Below, piece by piece: positions 26,080 to 35,031 of a DNA stretch of 42,202 bases. The stretch's first letter is position 1. Every line of letters begins with the position of its first letter. The notes below the pieces were generated by a model, which searched no databases, was not told where the DNA came from, and saw only the letters and a program-made list of their open reading frames with translations. Location of the stretch: the NCBI GenBank assembly GCA_026983795.1, contig JALSTI010000211.1, forward strand, positions 1 to 42,202, in the 5' to 3' direction. Position numbers and translations under genes: made by a program. This DNA comes from Melioribacteraceae bacterium. Lineage in GTDB: Bacteria > Bacteroidota > Ignavibacteria > Ignavibacteriales > Melioribacteraceae.

Positions 26080-26841
26080 ATGAATAAAACTAAATTTACA
26101 GAATTAGTAAATATTATGCGCCGTTTGCGAAGGGAATGCCCGTGGGATAAAGAACAAACTCACGCTTCAATAAAAGCCGCTACACTTGAGGAAGCATACG
26201 AGGTTATAGAAGCCATTGACAATAAAGATTTTTCAGAATTGAAAAGCGAATTAGGCGATTTGCTTTTACATATAGTTTTTCATTCGGCTATTGCCGAGGA
26301 GTCAGGAAAATTTACAATTGATGATGTAATTGAAGGAATAACACAAAAATTAATTCGCCGGCATCCTCATATTTTTGGAGACGTTGTTGCCGAAACGGGT
26401 AAAGAGATTGAAAAAAATTGGGAAACAATCAAACTCCAAGAGGGCAGGAATTCCGTTCTGGAAGGTATTCCCAATGTTCTGCCGGAATTACACAAAGCTT
26501 ATAGAATGCAAGAAAAAGCTTCAAAAATTGGGTTCGACTGGAAAAATAAAGATGACGTTTGGAAAAAAGTGGAAGAAGAAATTACAGAACTTAGAGAAGC
26601 CGAATCGGCTAATTCAAAAGATAAAATTGAGGAGGAAATAGGCGATTTATTTTTTACACTTGTTAATTATTGCCGCTTCCTTTCCGTAAACCCCGAAAAT
26701 GCCTTGCGAAAGACAAATAAGAAATTTAAGAAACGGTTTCAATATATTGAACAAAAATTAAAGGAAGAAGGCAAAAAAATTACGGATTCGAATTTAGAAG
26801 AAATGGATAAACATTGGGAAGACAGTAAAAAAAAGTTTTAA
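26080..26841 (+). CDS. mazG: Nucleoside triphosphate pyrophosphohydrolase MazG
   Basis: MazG hydrolyses nucleoside triphosphates to monophosphates and pyrophosphate, cleaning damaged nucleotides and lowering ppGpp in E. coli. The 253-residue protein has the opening MRRLRRECPWDKEQTHASI and two MazG folds: the first with the metal-binding EEAYEVIEAI and ELGDLLLHIVFH, the second with EEEIGDLFFTLVNY. It has normal length and is complete. No ribosome binding site is obvious before ATG. It is isolated between oppositely directed genes. Confidence 0.95.
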   Translation: MNKTKFTELVNIMRRLRRECPWDKEQTHASIKAATLEEAYEVIEAIDNKDFSELKSELGDLLLHIVFHSAIAEESGKFTIDDVIEGITQKLIRRHPHIFGDVVAETGKEIEKNWETIKLQEGRNSVLEGIPNVLPELHKAYRMQEKASKIGFDWKNKDDVWKKVEEEITELREAESANSKDKIEEEIGDLFFTLVNYCRFLSVNPENALRKTNKKFKKRFQYIEQKLKEEGKKITDSNLEEMDKHWEDSKKKF

Positions 26842-26886
26842 CTCCAAAGGTTCGTTGAAGAAAAATTTCATGCGGCTTTTCGGAGG

Positions 26887-27846
26887 TTAACTTTCGTTTC
26901 CGTTCGAATATTTTTCGTATGCGTTAATAATATCTTTAACAAGTTTGTGTCTTACTACATCATTTTTATTAAAGTAAACAAATCCAACACCTTCAACATT
27001 TTTCAATATATTTTTAGCTTGAATTAATCCGCTCATTGAATGCGACGGCAAATCAATTTGTGTAATATCGCCCGTTATTATTGCTTTGGAATTAGGACCT
27101 AAGCGCGTTAAAAACATTTTCATTTGAAGTGCGGTTGAATTTTGCGCTTCATCCAAAATAACGTATGAATTATTTAAGGTTCTTCCTCTCATATATGCAA
27201 GAGGAACTATTTCTACAATTCCCCGCTCAATGTAATTATTTAATTGTTCGGCCGGAAGCATATCTTGTAACGCATCGAACAGCGGTCTTAAATAAGGATC
27301 GATTTTTTCTTTAAAATCTCCGGGTAAAAATCCTAAGCTTTCTCCGGCTTCAACGGCAGGGCGTGCTAAAATCAACCTTTCAACAATACCTTTCTTTAGC
27401 GCCGAAAGGGCAAATGCAACTGCAAGGTAAGTTTTGCCGGTACCTGCGGGACCAATTGCAAAGCAAATATCACTTTCTTTCATAATTTTAAGGTAGAGAA
27501 TTTGGTTGGGAGTTTTAGCTTTAATTGTACCCTTGCGTGTGTAGTAAATTACATTATCCAATTCCTTACCGTTAACAATATCCTTGCCTTCTTTAGCAAG
27601 TTCTATAATAGTCTCAACATCGCCGGGAGTTAATTTACCGCTGGTATTTAGGACGTAAATCATTTCTTTAAATATTTTTTCTATCAGGTCAACTTCTTCC
27701 TTAACGCCTTTCAGGTACAAAAGGTCGCCGCGAACAATTATATTAGCCGAGAATCTATCTTCGAGAGGTTTTAAATTTTTGTCATTCGATCCTAATAAAT
27801 TAAGGATCTCAACGTTTTCAATTTTAATCCTTTTTTCTATTTCCGT
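26887..27846 (-). CDS. phoH: PhoH-like ATPase, apparent non-standard start codon
   Basis: This is a cytoplasmic P-loop ATPase of the PhoH/YbeZ family, linked to RNA metabolism. Walker A is AIGPAGTGKTYLA, followed by RPAVEAGESLGFLPG and YVILDEAQN. The first normal start in frame is TTG at 27720 (277 residues), but 42 more codons upstream read as the conserved PhoH N-terminus (IENVEILNLLGSND, ANIIVRGDLLYLKG) and are free of stops. GGAGG (27855-27851) sits just before ACG at 27846, which I take as the likeliest start (319 residues). No ATG, GTG or TTG exists between the upstream stop and 27720. A point mutation or sequencing error of ATG to ACG would explain it equally well. The usual partner ybeY is not in the window. 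Confidence 0.88.
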   Translation of the reverse strand, partial: TEIEKRIKIENVEILNLLGSNDKNLKPLEDRFSANIIVRGDLLYLKGVKEEVDLIEKIFKEMIYVLNTSGKLTPGDVETIIELAKEGKDIVNGKELDNVIYYTRKGTIKAKTPNQILYLKIMKESDICFAIGPAGTGKTYLAVAFALSALKKGIVERLILARPAVEAGESLGFLPGDFKEKIDPYLRPLFDALQDMLPAEQLNNYIERGIVEIVPLAYMRGRTLNNSYVILDEAQNSTALQMKMFLTRLGPNSKAIITGDITQIDLPSHSMSGLIQAKNILKNVEGVGFVYFNKNDVVRHKLVKDIINAYEKYSNGNES

Positions 27847-27859
27847 AATTCCTCCGAAT

Positions 27860-27904
27860 AAAAAAGGTTGACCCTCCGGAAATAAATCCGATGAATCAAC
27901 CTTT
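27860..27904 (-). terminator. Terminator between the LysM gene and phoH
   Basis: On the minus strand AAAGGTTGA (27904-27896) pairs with TCAACCTTT (27871-27863) across 24 nt that can add a small CGGA/TCCG inner stem. Six T residues follow (27865-27860). It lies 38 bp past the LysM stop, and only a few bases before the phoH ribosome binding site. Confidence 0.7.
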
Positions 27905-27942
27905 AATTTTAATTAATACTAACAATAAACTAAGTTTATCAC

Positions 27943-28632
27943 CTATTGTTCTGGAGCTGGTTTATAATTTGCTCTTAATTTATCGTAATGAGCTTTTTCG
28001 TCTTCAGTCAAATTAGGAATCTTAAATACTTGTTTTGGATAAATCAAGTCAGGATTCTTAATTTGATCTCTGTTAGCTTTATAAATCTTTGGCCATGCAA
28101 AACCGTTGCCGTAATGTTCCGGTTTTTTAGCAATTTTCCAAAGATAATCGCCTTTAACAACGGTATACATAATTTCTTTGGGTTTTTCTTGCCATGCATC
28201 AAGCAGTCTTTGTAATCTTACATGAACAGTTGAATAAAATTCCGGTAAAGCGCTAATTTTAGAGCTTTTCAAAGCGTCTAAAGCTGCTTGTCTATCTTCT
28301 TTAGGCGATTCATGCCTTTTAATCATACCTTCCAAATTATTAACTTTGTTGCGGAAAGCGTCAACATCGGCAGCGGAAGCGCCAACCATAGCGTAATTTT
28401 CGTTTTGGCAATCCTCGTAACTTTGCATTCCTTCCATTTTAGATTTCAGATTATTAACGGAACCTTGCAAAGATTCAAGTTCTTTACTGAGATCAGCTTT
28501 TTGCTGGGTTAATCTGTTGATTTCGTTTTGCCATTCTTCCTCTGTCATTTCCTTCTCTTCTTGTGCAACCATAGTAGTTGAGAGAGTTAAAAGCAGAGCA
28601 AACAAAACAGCAAAATACTTAAAGTACTTCAT
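27943..28632 (-). CDS. Exported coiled-coil protein with C-terminal LysM domain
   Basis: The 229-residue precursor has a signal peptide (1-23, ending TTMVAQ), a long helical region (about 27-125) with heptad-like EINRLTQQKADLSKELESLQ, and a LysM peptidoglycan-binding domain near 157-205 (YTVVKGDYLWKIAKKPEHYG to QVFKIP). The insert around HYGNGFAWPKIYKANRDQIK is the form seen in periplasmic LysM proteins of Bacteroidota-like bacteria. It probably binds the cell wall from the periplasm. It directly follows a small coiled-coil lipoprotein gene (16-bp gap), which suggests that the two act together in the envelope. Confidence 0.85.
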   Translation of the reverse strand: MKYFKYFAVLFALLLTLSTTMVAQEEKEMTEEEWQNEINRLTQQKADLSKELESLQGSVNNLKSKMEGMQSYEDCQNENYAMVGASAADVDAFRNKVNNLEGMIKRHESPKEDRQAALDALKSSKISALPEFYSTVHVRLQRLLDAWQEKPKEIMYTVVKGDYLWKIAKKPEHYGNGFAWPKIYKANRDQIKNPDLIYPKQVFKIPNLTEDEKAHYDKLRANYKPAPEQ

Positions 28633-28648
28633 TTAATCCTCCTTTTAA

Positions 28649-28924
28649 TTACTTACCTAGTTTTTGTAAATTTGCTTTTGTAGCGGCTTTATCGTTTGCA
28701 CATTGATCAAGTTTCGATTGCTTTTCTGCAATCTCTCTCTCCAATTTGGTTTTTTCGCTCTTTAAAGAATTTACTTCTTTTTCCAAAGAACTTACTTCAC
28801 CTCTTAATGCATCCAGCTGAGCAAATTGCTCTTCGCTAACACCTCCGCAACCGGTCAAACTAACTGTTCCGGCTACAAGCAAAACCGCTAAGGAAGTGCT
28901 TAAAAGGGATTTGATTTTAGTCAT
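28649..28924 (-). CDS. Small coiled-coil lipoprotein
   Basis: The 91-residue precursor has a signal peptide ending in the lipobox LTGC (Cys26), so it should be lipid-anchored. Nearly all of the remainder is one heptad coiled coil, including QLDALRGEVSSLEKEVNSLK and KTKLEREIAEKQSKLDQC, as in small Lpp- or YgdR-like lipoproteins. It has a strong AGGAGG site. No specific family is recognised. It is the first gene before the LysM protein; the two are likely an operon ended by the terminator at 27860-27904. Confidence 0.82.
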   Translation of the reverse strand: MTKIKSLLSTSLAVLLVAGTVSLTGCGGVSEEQFAQLDALRGEVSSLEKEVNSLKSEKTKLEREIAEKQSKLDQCANDKAATKANLQKLGK

Positions 28925-29022
28925 TGAGTTCCTCCTATTATGATGATTGTTAACTAATAAAGATTTAATGTACGAATATAAAGAAAATTTCTGAAAAATA
29001 TAATTAAAATAAAAATGTTTAA

Positions 29023-29700
29023 TTAAATAATCTTTTCTACAACTAAACTTTTGAAAGAGTTTCCCGCAATAATTATGTGGTCGTAAACATTAATATCCAT
29101 AATTTTTCCCGCATTTACAAGTTTTTTCGTTACTTCCACATCCTCTTTACTCGGTTCGGAATTTCCGCTTGGATGATTATGCAAAAGGATAATATTTGCG
29201 GAGTTATTTTCGATTGCTACTTTGAATACTTCACGAGGATGGACTATACTGGAGTTTAAATTTCCTATCGAAACGGTTTCGTATTTAATTATTTTGTTAG
29301 CCGAATTTAAACAAATAACAATAAATTTTTCTTTTACTTCATCGCGTAACAACGGGATAAAAATTTCGGCTATGTCTTCAGGACTAGAAATTTTTTTGGT
29401 GGAAAACCATTTTTTTTGAGATTCCACTCTTTTACTTAATTCGAAAGCGGCTAAAAGAGTTGCGGCTTTATCTTCGCCGATACCAACGCTTTGGGTTAAT
29501 GTTTTAGCGGATTGCATTGCGGCAACGGCCAGATTATTATAACGGTTAATAAAATTTTGCGCTATTTCCAGTACCGACTTACCTTTTGTGCCGGTTCGTA
29601 AAAGAATTGCGATAAGTTCGGCGTCCGTAAGGTTTTGCGGACCTTTTAGTAATAATTTTTCCCTCGGTCTGTCTTCCAATGGTAATTCTTTAACTTTAAT
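29023..29700 (-). CDS. radC: RadC family JAMM-domain protein, apparent ATT start
   Basis: RadC proteins have a UmuC-like helix-hairpin-helix N-terminal part and a JAMM metalloprotease-type C-terminal domain; the molecular role is unknown. Motifs are LTDAELIAILLRTGTKGKSV, the HhH-like SVGIGEDKAATLLAAFELSK and the metal site LLHNHPSGNSEPSKEDVEVT. The nearest normal start is TTG at 29679, but it has no ribosome binding site and cuts the conserved opening. Extending by seven codons to ATT at 29700 gives KVKELPLEDRPREKLLLKG, the usual RadC beginning, with GGGAG exactly 6 nt upstream. A stop lies just before, and no ATG, GTG or TTG lies in the extension. I therefore call ATT the start. Confidence 0.88.
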   Translation of the reverse strand: MKVKELPLEDRPREKLLLKGPQNLTDAELIAILLRTGTKGKSVLEIAQNFINRYNNLAVAAMQSAKTLTQSVGIGEDKAATLLAAFELSKRVESQKKWFSTKKISSPEDIAEIFIPLLRDEVKEKFIVICLNSANKIIKYETVSIGNLNSSIVHPREVFKVAIENNSANIILLHNHPSGNSEPSKEDVEVTKKLVNAGKIMDINVYDHIIIAGNSFKSLVVEKII

Positions 29701-29748
29701 TTTTTACTCCCGCTACTTTTATTTAGAAAAAGTTATTTTTTCTTTTGA

Positions 29749-30519
29749 TTAGTTGATATATTTTTTACAAATATTAAGTAGTTCCCTAACTTCATCATTC
29801 GGATAGTATTCCAAATATTTCATAAAATAATCGGCTGCTTTTTTAAATTCTTCCAATTTAAAATATATTTTACCCGCACATTTTAACAACGATAATTCTT
29901 TATCGTTTATTTTCAATGCATTTTTTACCGCTTTTTGAGCATGATAATACATTTCCTTGGAATAATAAATCCTAGCTAATAATTCATGTATTTCAAAATT
30001 TTGAAAGAATAGTTCGGCGGATTTATTTGCATTATTAAGCGCTTCTTCAATCTTGTTCATTTCAATTTGAATTTTTGCCAGAATAAATAAAGCTTCGGGC
30101 AAAAGATCCGATTTGCTGTTTTCATTAACGAATTCAATAAAATTAAGTTCGGCAATTTTAAAATTGCGCAATTTATAATTGGCAATTCCCATTAAGTATA
30201 GTATTTCGGGATTCTCATCCCTCGAAATAGTAGACAAGAAAAACAAAGCTTCTTCGTTGTAATTATTCCGTATTAGAAAATGGCAAAACAGCTTTTTAAT
30301 TTCGTCGTCATTTTCATTTTCCGATATATATTTTTGTAAGATTTCTTTTGCCAAGTCTGCTTTTTTTAATCTTTCGTAAGCGGATGCCAATCTAACCGTA
30401 GCAATTCTTTTATATTTTGGGTTCTTAAGCAGTGTATGATATAATTGAAGAGCGTGAAGAAACTTCCCTTGTTCCTCAAACAATTTAGCTTGTTTTAATA
30501 CATTTTCCAATTGTTTCAC
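29749..30519 (-). CDS. Tetratricopeptide repeat protein
   Basis: This 256-residue protein is built from TPR-type helix pairs; the clearest are at about 17-45 (GKFLHALQLYHTLLKNP), 170-200 and 215-250 (FKKAADYFMKYLEYYPNDE). It has no signal peptide or membrane segment, so it is cytoplasmic and likely a protein-binding scaffold. I chose the GTG at 30519, which follows GGGAG by 8 nt and begins just after the guaA stop; an ATG at 30534 would overlap guaA by 10 bp and has no site. It is probably co-transcribed with guaA. No specific function can be assigned. Confidence 0.8.
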   Translation of the reverse strand: MKQLENVLKQAKLFEEQGKFLHALQLYHTLLKNPKYKRIATVRLASAYERLKKADLAKEILQKYISENENDDEIKKLFCHFLIRNNYNEEALFFLSTISRDENPEILYLMGIANYKLRNFKIAELNFIEFVNENSKSDLLPEALFILAKIQIEMNKIEEALNNANKSAELFFQNFEIHELLARIYYSKEMYYHAQKAVKNALKINDKELSLLKCAGKIYFKLEEFKKAADYFMKYLEYYPNDEVRELLNICKKYIN

Positions 30520-30524
30520 CGTTA

Positions 30525-32066
30525 TTACTCCCATTCAATGGTTGAAGGAGGTTTAGAGCTAATATCGTAAACCACTCTGTTTATTCCCACCACACTTCTA
30601 ATTATTTTATTTGAGACGTTTCGTAAAAAATTATTATCAAAGTCAAACCAGTCGGCGGTCATTCCGTCGGTTGAAGTAACCGCTCTAAGAGCAATTACAT
30701 TTTCGTATGTTCTCGCATCTCCCATCACACCGACTGTTCTAATAGGTAATAGAACGGCGAATGCCTGCCAAATTTCGTTATAAATTTCTGCTTCTTTAAT
30801 CGAATTTATAAAAATTTCATCGGCTTTACGAAGTATATTTAAGCGTTCTTCCGTTACTTCGCCCAAAATTCTTACCGCCAAACCGGGTCCGGGAAACGGA
30901 TGTCTTTCTATAAACTCTTCGGGTATATCAAGCGCCCTGCCAATTTTTCTTACTTCATCTTTGAAGAGTTCCCGAAACGGTTCTATTAATTTCAGATTCA
31001 TTTTTTCGGGCAATCCGCCAACGTTATGATGAGTTTTAATAGTAACGGAATGTCCTTTAACCGAAACGGATTCAATAACATCCGGGTATAATGTACCTTG
31101 CACTAAATATTTTACATCTTCAAATTTATTTGCTTCTTTCTCAAAAATTTCAATAAATGTTTTTCCTATTACTTTTCTTTTTTCCTCCGGGTCTTCCAGT
31201 CCTTTAAGATTTTTCAAAAATTGTTTGGAAGCATTAATATGAATTACGTTTAAGCGGAAATTTTCTTGAAACATTTTCATCACTTGGTCGCTTTCGTTCA
31301 TTCGCATTAATCCGGAATCTATATGTACACAAATCAAATTTTTTCCTACGGCTTTATCAACCAATACTGCGGCCACCGAAGAATCGACTCCGCCGCTTAA
31401 GGCACAAATAACTTTATGGTTAGCGGTTATTTCTTTGATTTCATCAATTTTGTTTTCAATAAAATTACCGGACGTCCAATTACCTTTGCAGCCGCAAATA
31501 CCGAACAAAAAGTTTCTGATTATTTCGTTTCCTTGTTGTGTATGATTTACCTCGGGATGAAATTGCAATCCATAAATATTGTTTTGCAGATTTTCAACCG
31601 CGGCTACGGGGGTACCGGATGTTGAAGCAACAATATCAAAATAGGGACCTGCTTCGTTTATTATGTCGCCGTGACTCATCCAAACGACCGAATTATTTTT
31701 TATTCCATGTAATATTTTACTTCCGGTTGATACATTTAACTCCGCTTTACCATATTCCCTATTTTTGGCAGGTTCAACTTTACCGCCGTTTTTTTGAATT
31801 AGAAGCTGCATACCGTAACAAATGCCAAGTACCGGAATTTTGAGTTCAAATATTTCGTCATCAACAGTCGGAGCGCCTTCATCGTAAACGCTCATAGGAC
31901 CGCCGGATAAAATTATGCCTTTGGGATTTAATTTTTTAATTTCCGGAATAGAATAATAGTGAGGATGTATTTCCGAATAGACGTTATTCTCTCTAATCCT
32001 TCTGGCAATTAATTGAGTGTACTGTGAGCCGAAATCCAGTATTAGAATCAAGTTATTATTATCCAT
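30525..32066 (-). CDS. guaA: GMP synthase (glutamine-hydrolysing)
   Basis: GuaA converts XMP to GMP with glutamine and ATP. The 513-residue protein has full length with both domains. The N-terminal glutaminase carries Cys83 (LGICYGMQ) and His170/Glu172 (FHPEVNH). The ATP pyrophosphatase has the PP-loop SGGVDSS at 224-230. The C-terminal dimerisation domain ends with TSTDGMTADWFDFD and the conserved PPSTIEWE. It stands 62 bp after gcvH in the same direction. Confidence 0.98.
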   Translation of the reverse strand: MDNNNLILILDFGSQYTQLIARRIRENNVYSEIHPHYYSIPEIKKLNPKGIILSGGPMSVYDEGAPTVDDEIFELKIPVLGICYGMQLLIQKNGGKVEPAKNREYGKAELNVSTGSKILHGIKNNSVVWMSHGDIINEAGPYFDIVASTSGTPVAAVENLQNNIYGLQFHPEVNHTQQGNEIIRNFLFGICGCKGNWTSGNFIENKIDEIKEITANHKVICALSGGVDSSVAAVLVDKAVGKNLICVHIDSGLMRMNESDQVMKMFQENFRLNVIHINASKQFLKNLKGLEDPEEKRKVIGKTFIEIFEKEANKFEDVKYLVQGTLYPDVIESVSVKGHSVTIKTHHNVGGLPEKMNLKLIEPFRELFKDEVRKIGRALDIPEEFIERHPFPGPGLAVRILGEVTEERLNILRKADEIFINSIKEAEIYNEIWQAFAVLLPIRTVGVMGDARTYENVIALRAVTSTDGMTADWFDFDNNFLRNVSNKIIRSVVGINRVVYDISSKPPSTIEWE

Positions 32067-32128
32067 TATGTAAAATTATCTCAATAACTTTAAAACCAAA
32101 AGGAAACAAACAAACCGTTAAATTTTCT

Positions 32129-32512
32129 TTAGCTCTGTCCGATAAATGTTTGGTACGCCGGACTATCCATTAAGTTATTCAATTCATCCGGGTTACTCAT
32201 TTTAACTTTAATTATCCAACCTTCGCCGTAAGGGTCTTTATTAACCAATTCCGGTTCATCTTCCAATTTAGGATTAATCTCCAAAACTTCACCGCTTACG
32301 GGAGCAAGAAGATCGCTAACCGTTTTAACCGCTTCGATTGTACCGAAAGTTTCATCTGCTTTAACTTGCGACAAATCGGGATCAACATCAACATAAACAA
32401 TATCTCCCAATTCATTTTGTGCGTAATCGGTAATACCGATAAATCCGGTATCACCCTCAACTTTAACCCATTCATGATCGTTGGAATATTTTAAATTTTC
32501 TGGAAAGTCCAT
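32129..32512 (-). CDS. gcvH: Glycine cleavage system H protein (lipoyl carrier)
   Basis: GcvH shuttles the aminomethyl group of glycine on a lipoyl arm, and in several bacteria it is also the first acceptor of octanoyl/lipoyl groups. The 127-residue protein has the lipoylation site at Lys63 in [17 protein letters not shown], and the usual start [10 protein letters not shown]-type sequence ([15 protein letters not shown]). It lies 2 bp after accC with an AGGAG site. The other cleavage genes (gcvT, gcvP) are not in this window. Confidence 0.96.
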   Translation of the reverse strand: MDFPENLKYSNDHEWVKVEGDTGFIGITDYAQNELGDIVYVDVDPDLSQVKADETFGTIEAVKTVSDLLAPVSGEVLEINPKLEDEPELVNKDPYGEGWIIKVKMSNPDELNNLMDSPAYQTFIGQS

Positions 32513-32514
32513 AG

Positions 32515-33861
32515 TTACTCCTTATTATTATATAATTGATCTATAAACGATGTATCGTAATCCGCTTTAAGGAATTTTTCATTTTCCAAAACATCAAGAT
32601 GAAACGGAATAGTAGTTTTTATACCGGTAACAGTAAATTCTTCCAAGGCGCGTTTAGCTCTAAGAATAGCTTCATTCCGTGTATCGGCCCAAACTATTAA
32701 TTTAGCAATCATCGAATCGTAATACGGCGGTATTACATAGTTATTGTAAATATGGGAATCAATTCTAATACCAAACCCGCCGGGAAAGTGTAAATTTTCA
32801 ATCACACCAGGCGAAGGTCTAAACCCGTTTTCAACATCTTCGGCATTTATTCTAAATTCGAAAGCGTGCCCAACTTGTCCGCGAGCAAGCGGTTTTAATT
32901 CCTCTCCGGCTGCAACTCTAATTTGTTCTTTGATTAAGTCGACGTTATTTACCATTTCGGAAACAGGATGCTCGACTTGTATCCGGGTATTCATTTCCAT
33001 AAAATAGAAATTTTCGTTACTATCGACTAAAAACTCAACCGTACCGGCGCCTTCGTAGTTAACGGATTTAGCACCCAGAATTGCAGCTTCCGCCATTTTT
33101 TGTCTTGTTGATTCCGAAATTATAGGCGAAGGCGATTCCTCGATTAATTTTTGATGCCTTCTCTGAATAGTACAATCTCTTTCCCCGTAATGGTTCACAT
33201 TCCCGAACTGATCGCCTACCAATTGAATTTCGACATGATGCGGATTTTCAATAAACTTTTCGATATAAAGTTCGCCGTTATTAAACGAAGCTAACGCTTC
33301 CGAGCTTGCCATTTGGAAATTTGTTTCCAATTCGGATTCTTCTTTAACTATCCTCATTCCTTTTCCGCCGCCGCCGGCAGAAGCTTTAAGCATAACGGGA
33401 TATCCGATTTCGTTAGCAATTTTAATGGCTTCCTTTACATCTTTAACAGCTCCTTCACTTCCGGGAACAACCGGAACACCGTTATTTTTCATTGTTTCTT
33501 TTGCTAAAGCTTTATCGCCCATTTTATTAATCATCTCCGGGTCCGGACCAATAAATTTAATGCCGGAATCATTACATATTTCCGAAAATTCGGCGTTTTC
33601 GGCTAAAAAGCCGTATCCGGGATGAATAGCATCCGCACCGGTAACTTCGGCTGCGGCTAAAATACTTGGAATTTTGAGATAGCTTTCTTGACTTGATGAA
33701 GGTCCTATGCAAACCGCTTCATCGGCAAATAAAACATGTAACGAATCTTTATCGGCTTCTGAATAAACAGCGACTGTATCAATACCCAATTCTTTGCAGG
33801 TTCTAATGATGCGAAGTGCAATTTCACCACGATTAGCAATTAAAATTTTTTTAAACAACAT
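32515..33861 (-). CDS. accC: Biotin carboxylase subunit of acetyl-CoA carboxylase
   Basis: AccC carboxylates biotin on BCCP with ATP and bicarbonate, the first half of malonyl-CoA formation. The 448-residue protein begins [20 protein letters not shown], has the ATP-grasp glycine loop [14 protein letters not shown] (159-172), the catalytic region [16 protein letters not shown] and the [12 protein letters not shown] metal and arginine segment. It lies 23 bp after accB, the standard accBC order. Confidence 0.97.
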   Translation of the reverse strand: MLFKKILIANRGEIALRIIRTCKELGIDTVAVYSEADKDSLHVLFADEAVCIGPSSSQESYLKIPSILAAAEVTGADAIHPGYGFLAENAEFSEICNDSGIKFIGPDPEMINKMGDKALAKETMKNNGVPVVPGSEGAVKDVKEAIKIANEIGYPVMLKASAGGGGKGMRIVKEESELETNFQMASSEALASFNNGELYIEKFIENPHHVEIQLVGDQFGNVNHYGERDCTIQRRHQKLIEESPSPIISESTRQKMAEAAILGAKSVNYEGAGTVEFLVDSNENFYFMEMNTRIQVEHPVSEMVNNVDLIKEQIRVAAGEELKPLARGQVGHAFEFRINAEDVENGFRPSPGVIENLHFPGGFGIRIDSHIYNNYVIPPYYDSMIAKLIVWADTRNEAILRAKRALEEFTVTGIKTTIPFHLDVLENEKFLKADYDTSFIDQLYNNKE

Positions 33862-33884
33862 TACCTCGAATAAATATTAAACAG

Positions 33885-34349
33885 CTAATCTTTTTCAATT
33901 AGAAAAAGAGGTTGGTTATATTCAACCGGAGTAGCATTTTCCACTAAAATTTTAACAATTTTACCGGAAACATCCGATTCGATTTCATTCATTAACTTCA
34001 TTGCTTCAACAATACAAAGCACGGTTCCTTCGGATACATGGTCGCCGACTTGAACGTAAGGATCAGCATCGGGAGCAGGCGCTCTATAAAAAGTACCGAC
34101 TATAGGAGAACGCACTTCGTGCAAATTTTCCACTACTTCAGATTTATTTTCTTCAGCTTGCTGTGTAACTTGAGGCGCCGCTGTGTTTTCAATTTGAATA
34201 AATTCGGCATTATTTTGAGGTGGAACCGAAATAATATTTTTACCATTTTTTGAAATTTTTACTTTTAAGTCGCCTTCTTGAATTGAAAATTCCGCAATAT
34301 CACTTTTTTCTACAATTCTGATAAGTCTTTTAATTAAATTTAAGTCCAT
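33885..34349 (-). CDS. accB: Biotin carboxyl carrier protein of acetyl-CoA carboxylase
   Basis: AccB carries biotin between the biotin carboxylase and the carboxyltransferase. The 154-residue protein has an N-terminal helical part, an Ala/Gln/Glu linker (about 55-78) and a biotinyl domain from about 80. The biotinylation motif is [10 protein letters not shown] with Lys118, and [20 protein letters not shown] forms the protruding thumb typical of AccB. It begins 3 bp after efp. Confidence 0.97.
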   Translation of the reverse strand: MDLNLIKRLIRIVEKSDIAEFSIQEGDLKVKISKNGKNIISVPPQNNAEFIQIENTAAPQVTQQAEENKSEVVENLHEVRSPIVGTFYRAPAPDADPYVQVGDHVSEGTVLCIVEAMKLMNEIESDVSGKIVKILVENATPVEYNQPLFLIEKD

Positions 34350-34352
34350 TTT

Positions 34353-34919
34353 TTAGCCCTTAGCTCGTTCTAAATATTCTCCGGTTCTGGTATCAATTTT
34401 GAGTATATCCCCTTCATTTACAAATAAAGGCACATTTACCGTTGCGCCGGTTTCTAATTTTGCAGGTTTTTGTGCATTTGTTGCCGTGTTGCCCTTAAAT
34501 CCCGGTTCGGTTTCAACAACTTCCAATTGCACTGTAATAGGAATTTCGACGGTAACAATTTGGTCGTTTTCATCCATTAACAGGTCCACGTTTTCGCCTT
34601 CTTTTAAAAATTTTTCACCGCCGCCAAACATTTCGATCGGCACATTTATTTGATCATAAGTTTCATTGTCCATCAATACCAAAGAATCTCCTTCGCGATA
34701 AAGATATTGATAAACTCTTCGTTCAACTCTTACAACTTCAACTTTTTCACCTGCTCGAAATGTATTATCTAGCACTTTACCGTTTCTTAAATTTTTCAAA
34801 GTGCTTCTTACAAATGCTCCGCCTTTTCCGGGTTTAACGTGTTGAAATTCAACAATTGAATATAAATCATTTTTAAATTTAATAATTAAACCGTTTCTAA
34901 AATCCGATGTATCTGCCAT
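34353..34919 (-). CDS. efp: Elongation factor P
   Basis: EF-P rescues ribosomes stalled at proline runs. The 188-residue protein has all three domains. The exposed loop carries Lys32 in VKPGKGGAF, the position modified by EpmA in gamma-proteobacteria; whether it is modified here is unknown. GDSLVLMDNETYDQI and the C-terminal OB domain with VNEGDILKIDTRTGEYLERA complete the protein. It leads the efp-accB-accC-gcvH transcript, an order found in many bacteria, and has a good promoter 33-60 bp upstream. Confidence 0.97.
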   Translation of the reverse strand: MADTSDFRNGLIIKFKNDLYSIVEFQHVKPGKGGAFVRSTLKNLRNGKVLDNTFRAGEKVEVVRVERRVYQYLYREGDSLVLMDNETYDQINVPIEMFGGGEKFLKEGENVDLLMDENDQIVTVEIPITVQLEVVETEPGFKGNTATNAQKPAKLETGATVNVPLFVNEGDILKIDTRTGEYLERAKG

Positions 34920-34951
34920 TTTCCTTCTATGTTGATTTTAAAATAAAATTT

Positions 34952-34980
34952 AATATAATTAGTCAAATATATAAAATCAA
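34952..34980 (-). promoter_or_regulatory. Sigma70-like promoter of the efp operon
   Basis: On the minus strand TTGATT (34980-34975) and TATATT (34957-34952) are separated by 17 bp. Transcription would start near 34945, leaving a short leader with an AAGGA site before efp. The -35 overlaps one arm of the inverted repeat ATCAAGA/TCTTGAT (34976-34982, 35016-35022). Confidence 0.45.
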
Positions 34981-35031
34981 GAACATGAAATCCCGACAAT
35001 GAAATGCGGTTGAAATCTTGATTCGTTTTAG

